This document shows positions 4,953 to 6,173 of a DNA stretch of 6,173 nt, one piece after another; the stretch's first letter is position 1, and each line of letters starts with the position of its first letter. The stretch is from Pseudomonadota bacterium. GTDB taxonomy: Bacteria > Pseudomonadota > Alphaproteobacteria > Rhizobiales > Devosiaceae. Location of the stretch: the NCBI GenBank assembly GCA_023428425.1, contig JAEYYP010000251.1, positions 1 to 6,173 of the forward strand. The letters run 5' to 3'. The position numbers and the translations under genes were made by a program. Below the pieces are notes generated by a model. That model was not told the DNA's origin and did no database searches. It saw only the letters and a list, made by a program, of their open reading frames with translations.

Positions 4953-6173
4953 TCATCCGAACATCGTATCGGGGATGATCAGCGCAATCTGCGGAAAGAC
5001 GATGATCAACAGCAGCGTCAGCGCCATGGCGATGAGGAAGGGCAGCACGCCCTTGAAGATGGTCGCCATCGGCACGTCCACCGCCACGCCCTTCACCACG
5101 AAGACGTTGAGCCCGACCGGCGGGGTGATCATGCCCATCTCGATGACGATCACCGCGACGACGCCGAACCAGATCGGATCGAAGCCGTATTGGGTTATGA
5201 CCGGGAAGACGATCGGGATGGTGATCACCAGCATCGACAGGCCGTCGAGGAACATGCCGAGGATCACGTAGGCGAGGATGATCACGGCGAGCGACCCATA
5301 GGCACCGAGCCCAAGGCCCTGCAGGGCGAAGCCGAGTGTTTCGGGAATGTGCGTCACCGCGAGGAACGGGTTCAGCACATTCGCGCCGATGACGATCATG
5401 TAGAGCATGGCCGAGGTGCGCACGGTGTCGAGCACGGCGGTTCGGAACACGTCGAGGCTGAGCTTGCGGGCCAGGAGCGCGAGGACGATCACCAGGGCGG
5501 CGCCGATGCCGGAGGCCTCCACCGGCGTGAAGGCGCCGACATAGATGCCGCCGATCGACAGGACGATGACCGCGATCAGCGGCGAGGCTCGCAGCAGGAT
5601 GGCGAAGCGCTGCCGGAAGGGAACGAACTCGCCCTTCGGTCCGGCTGTCGGGTCCAGCCAGGTCACGACGAACACCGTGGCGATGAACATGGCGGTCATC
5701 AACAGGCCCGGCAGGATGCCGGCCATGAACAGGCGTCCGATCGATTCCTCGGTGAGGATGGCGTAGATCACGAAGCCCGTGGAGGGCGGGATGAGGAAAC
5801 CCAGCGTGCCGCCCGCCGCAATGGCGCCGGTGGAAAGGCCTGCGCCGTAGCCGAGCCGCTTCATCTCCGGCAGCGCGACCTTGCCGATGGTCACGGCGGT
5901 CGCGACCGACGAACCGGATACGGCGGAGAAGGCGGCGCAGCCCAGTACCGATGCCGAGGCGAGGCCGCCGCGGAACCGCCCGACCCAGGCGTGCGCCGCG
6001 TCGTATAGGCCTCGGCTGAAGCCGGCGGCCGAGGCGATGTTGCCCAACAAAATGAACATCGGCACGACGATGAGGTTGTAGTTCGAGACGGCGGCGTAGC
6101 TTTCGGTGATCACCGCCCCACCGGCCGCCCTGAAGCCTTCGAGTATCCAGAGGCCGAAGAAGCCGACGAGAAG
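4953..6173 (-). CDS. TRAP transporter large permease (DctM family), 5' end outside window
   Basis: The large membrane subunit of a tripartite ATP-independent periplasmic transporter, which imports organic acids or related solutes using the sodium or proton gradient together with a DctP-type binding protein and a DctQ-type small subunit. The 406 visible residues remain open to the right edge. Reading in from the edge they are LLVGFFGLWILEGF, so only about 20-30 N-terminal residues are missing from a normal length near 430. Family features are VPMFILLGN, VSGSSVATAVTIGKVALPEM, GGTLGFLIPPSTGFVIYA, GAFTPVEASGIGA, GMFLDGLSMLVITIPIVFPV and EMGMITPPVGLNVFVVKGV, with about a dozen hydrophobic helices. 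The GTG at 6111-6113 is internal, not the start. The stop is TGA at 4953-4955. The substrate cannot be read from this subunit. No nitrogen-oxide link is evident, so it probably belongs to a neighbouring operon. Confidence 0.92.
   Translation of the reverse strand, partial: LLVGFFGLWILEGFRAAGGAVITESYAAVSNYNLIVVPMFILLGNIASAAGFSRGLYDAAHAWVGRFRGGLASASVLGCAAFSAVSGSSVATAVTIGKVALPEMKRLGYGAGLSTGAIAAGGTLGFLIPPSTGFVIYAILTEESIGRLFMAGILPGLLMTAMFIATVFVVTWLDPTAGPKGEFVPFRQRFAILLRASPLIAVIVLSIGGIYVGAFTPVEASGIGAALVIVLALLARKLSLDVFRTAVLDTVRTSAMLYMIVIGANVLNPFLAVTHIPETLGFALQGLGLGAYGSLAVIILAYVILGMFLDGLSMLVITIPIVFPVITQYGFDPIWFGVVAVIVIEMGMITPPVGLNVFVVKGVAVDVPMATIFKGVLPFLIAMALTLLLIIVFPQIALIIPDTMFG

Noticed and set aside
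5190..6008. A 272-codon plus-strand open frame opposite dctM
   Set aside because: Very rich in Asp, His, Gly, Arg and Glu, which is the antisense signature of a hydrophobic GC-rich gene; it is not a real acidic-basic repeat protein.
1..6173. CRISPR arrays, tRNA or rRNA genes, insertion sequences, attachment sites
   Set aside because: No regularly spaced repeats, cloverleaf-like segments, transposase-like reading frames or paired terminal repeats were seen.

Overview
This window looks like part of an alphaproteobacterial chromosome or large plasmid. The inference rests on high GC, a nap operon that begins with napE, a pseudoazurin, an NsrR-type Rrf2 regulator and a TRAP transporter. No genus can be named from the sequence alone.

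Reading the minus strand from right to left, the layout is as follows. A TRAP transporter large permease (dctM-like, entering from the right edge) is followed by a 150-bp gap. Next come a very short twin-arginine signal-peptide ORF that looks truncated and a 63-residue membrane protein. A plus-strand gene for an HPP-family membrane protein with two C-terminal CBS domains runs toward these, and the two groups meet at a GC-rich hairpin. Divergent from the HPP gene, and reading leftwards, are pseudoazurin, nsrR, NADP-type glutamate dehydrogenase gdhA, napE, napD and the first 28 codons of napA, which leaves at the left edge.

The centre of the window is a nitrate and nitrogen-oxide respiration block. 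NapA is the periplasmic nitrate reductase catalytic subunit, NapD its Tat-signal chaperone and NapE a small membrane subunit. Pseudoazurin is a copper electron carrier that typically feeds nitrite or nitrous oxide reductases. NsrR is a nitric-oxide-sensing iron-sulfur repressor. A 23-bp 11-1-11 inverted repeat resembling the NsrR operator lies between pazS and the HPP-CBS gene. It probably controls both divergent genes, and if pazS and nsrR are cotranscribed it would also control nsrR.

The most notable points are five. The candidate NsrR operator ties an uncharacterised HPP-CBS membrane protein to nitric oxide. NapD carries an N-terminal extension that looks like the first residues of NapF, suggesting napF was lost by an in-frame deletion. 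gdhA sits between nsrR and the nap operon. A Tat-signal gene appears broken next to the TRAP operon. A small membrane-protein gene appears to use a TTG start.
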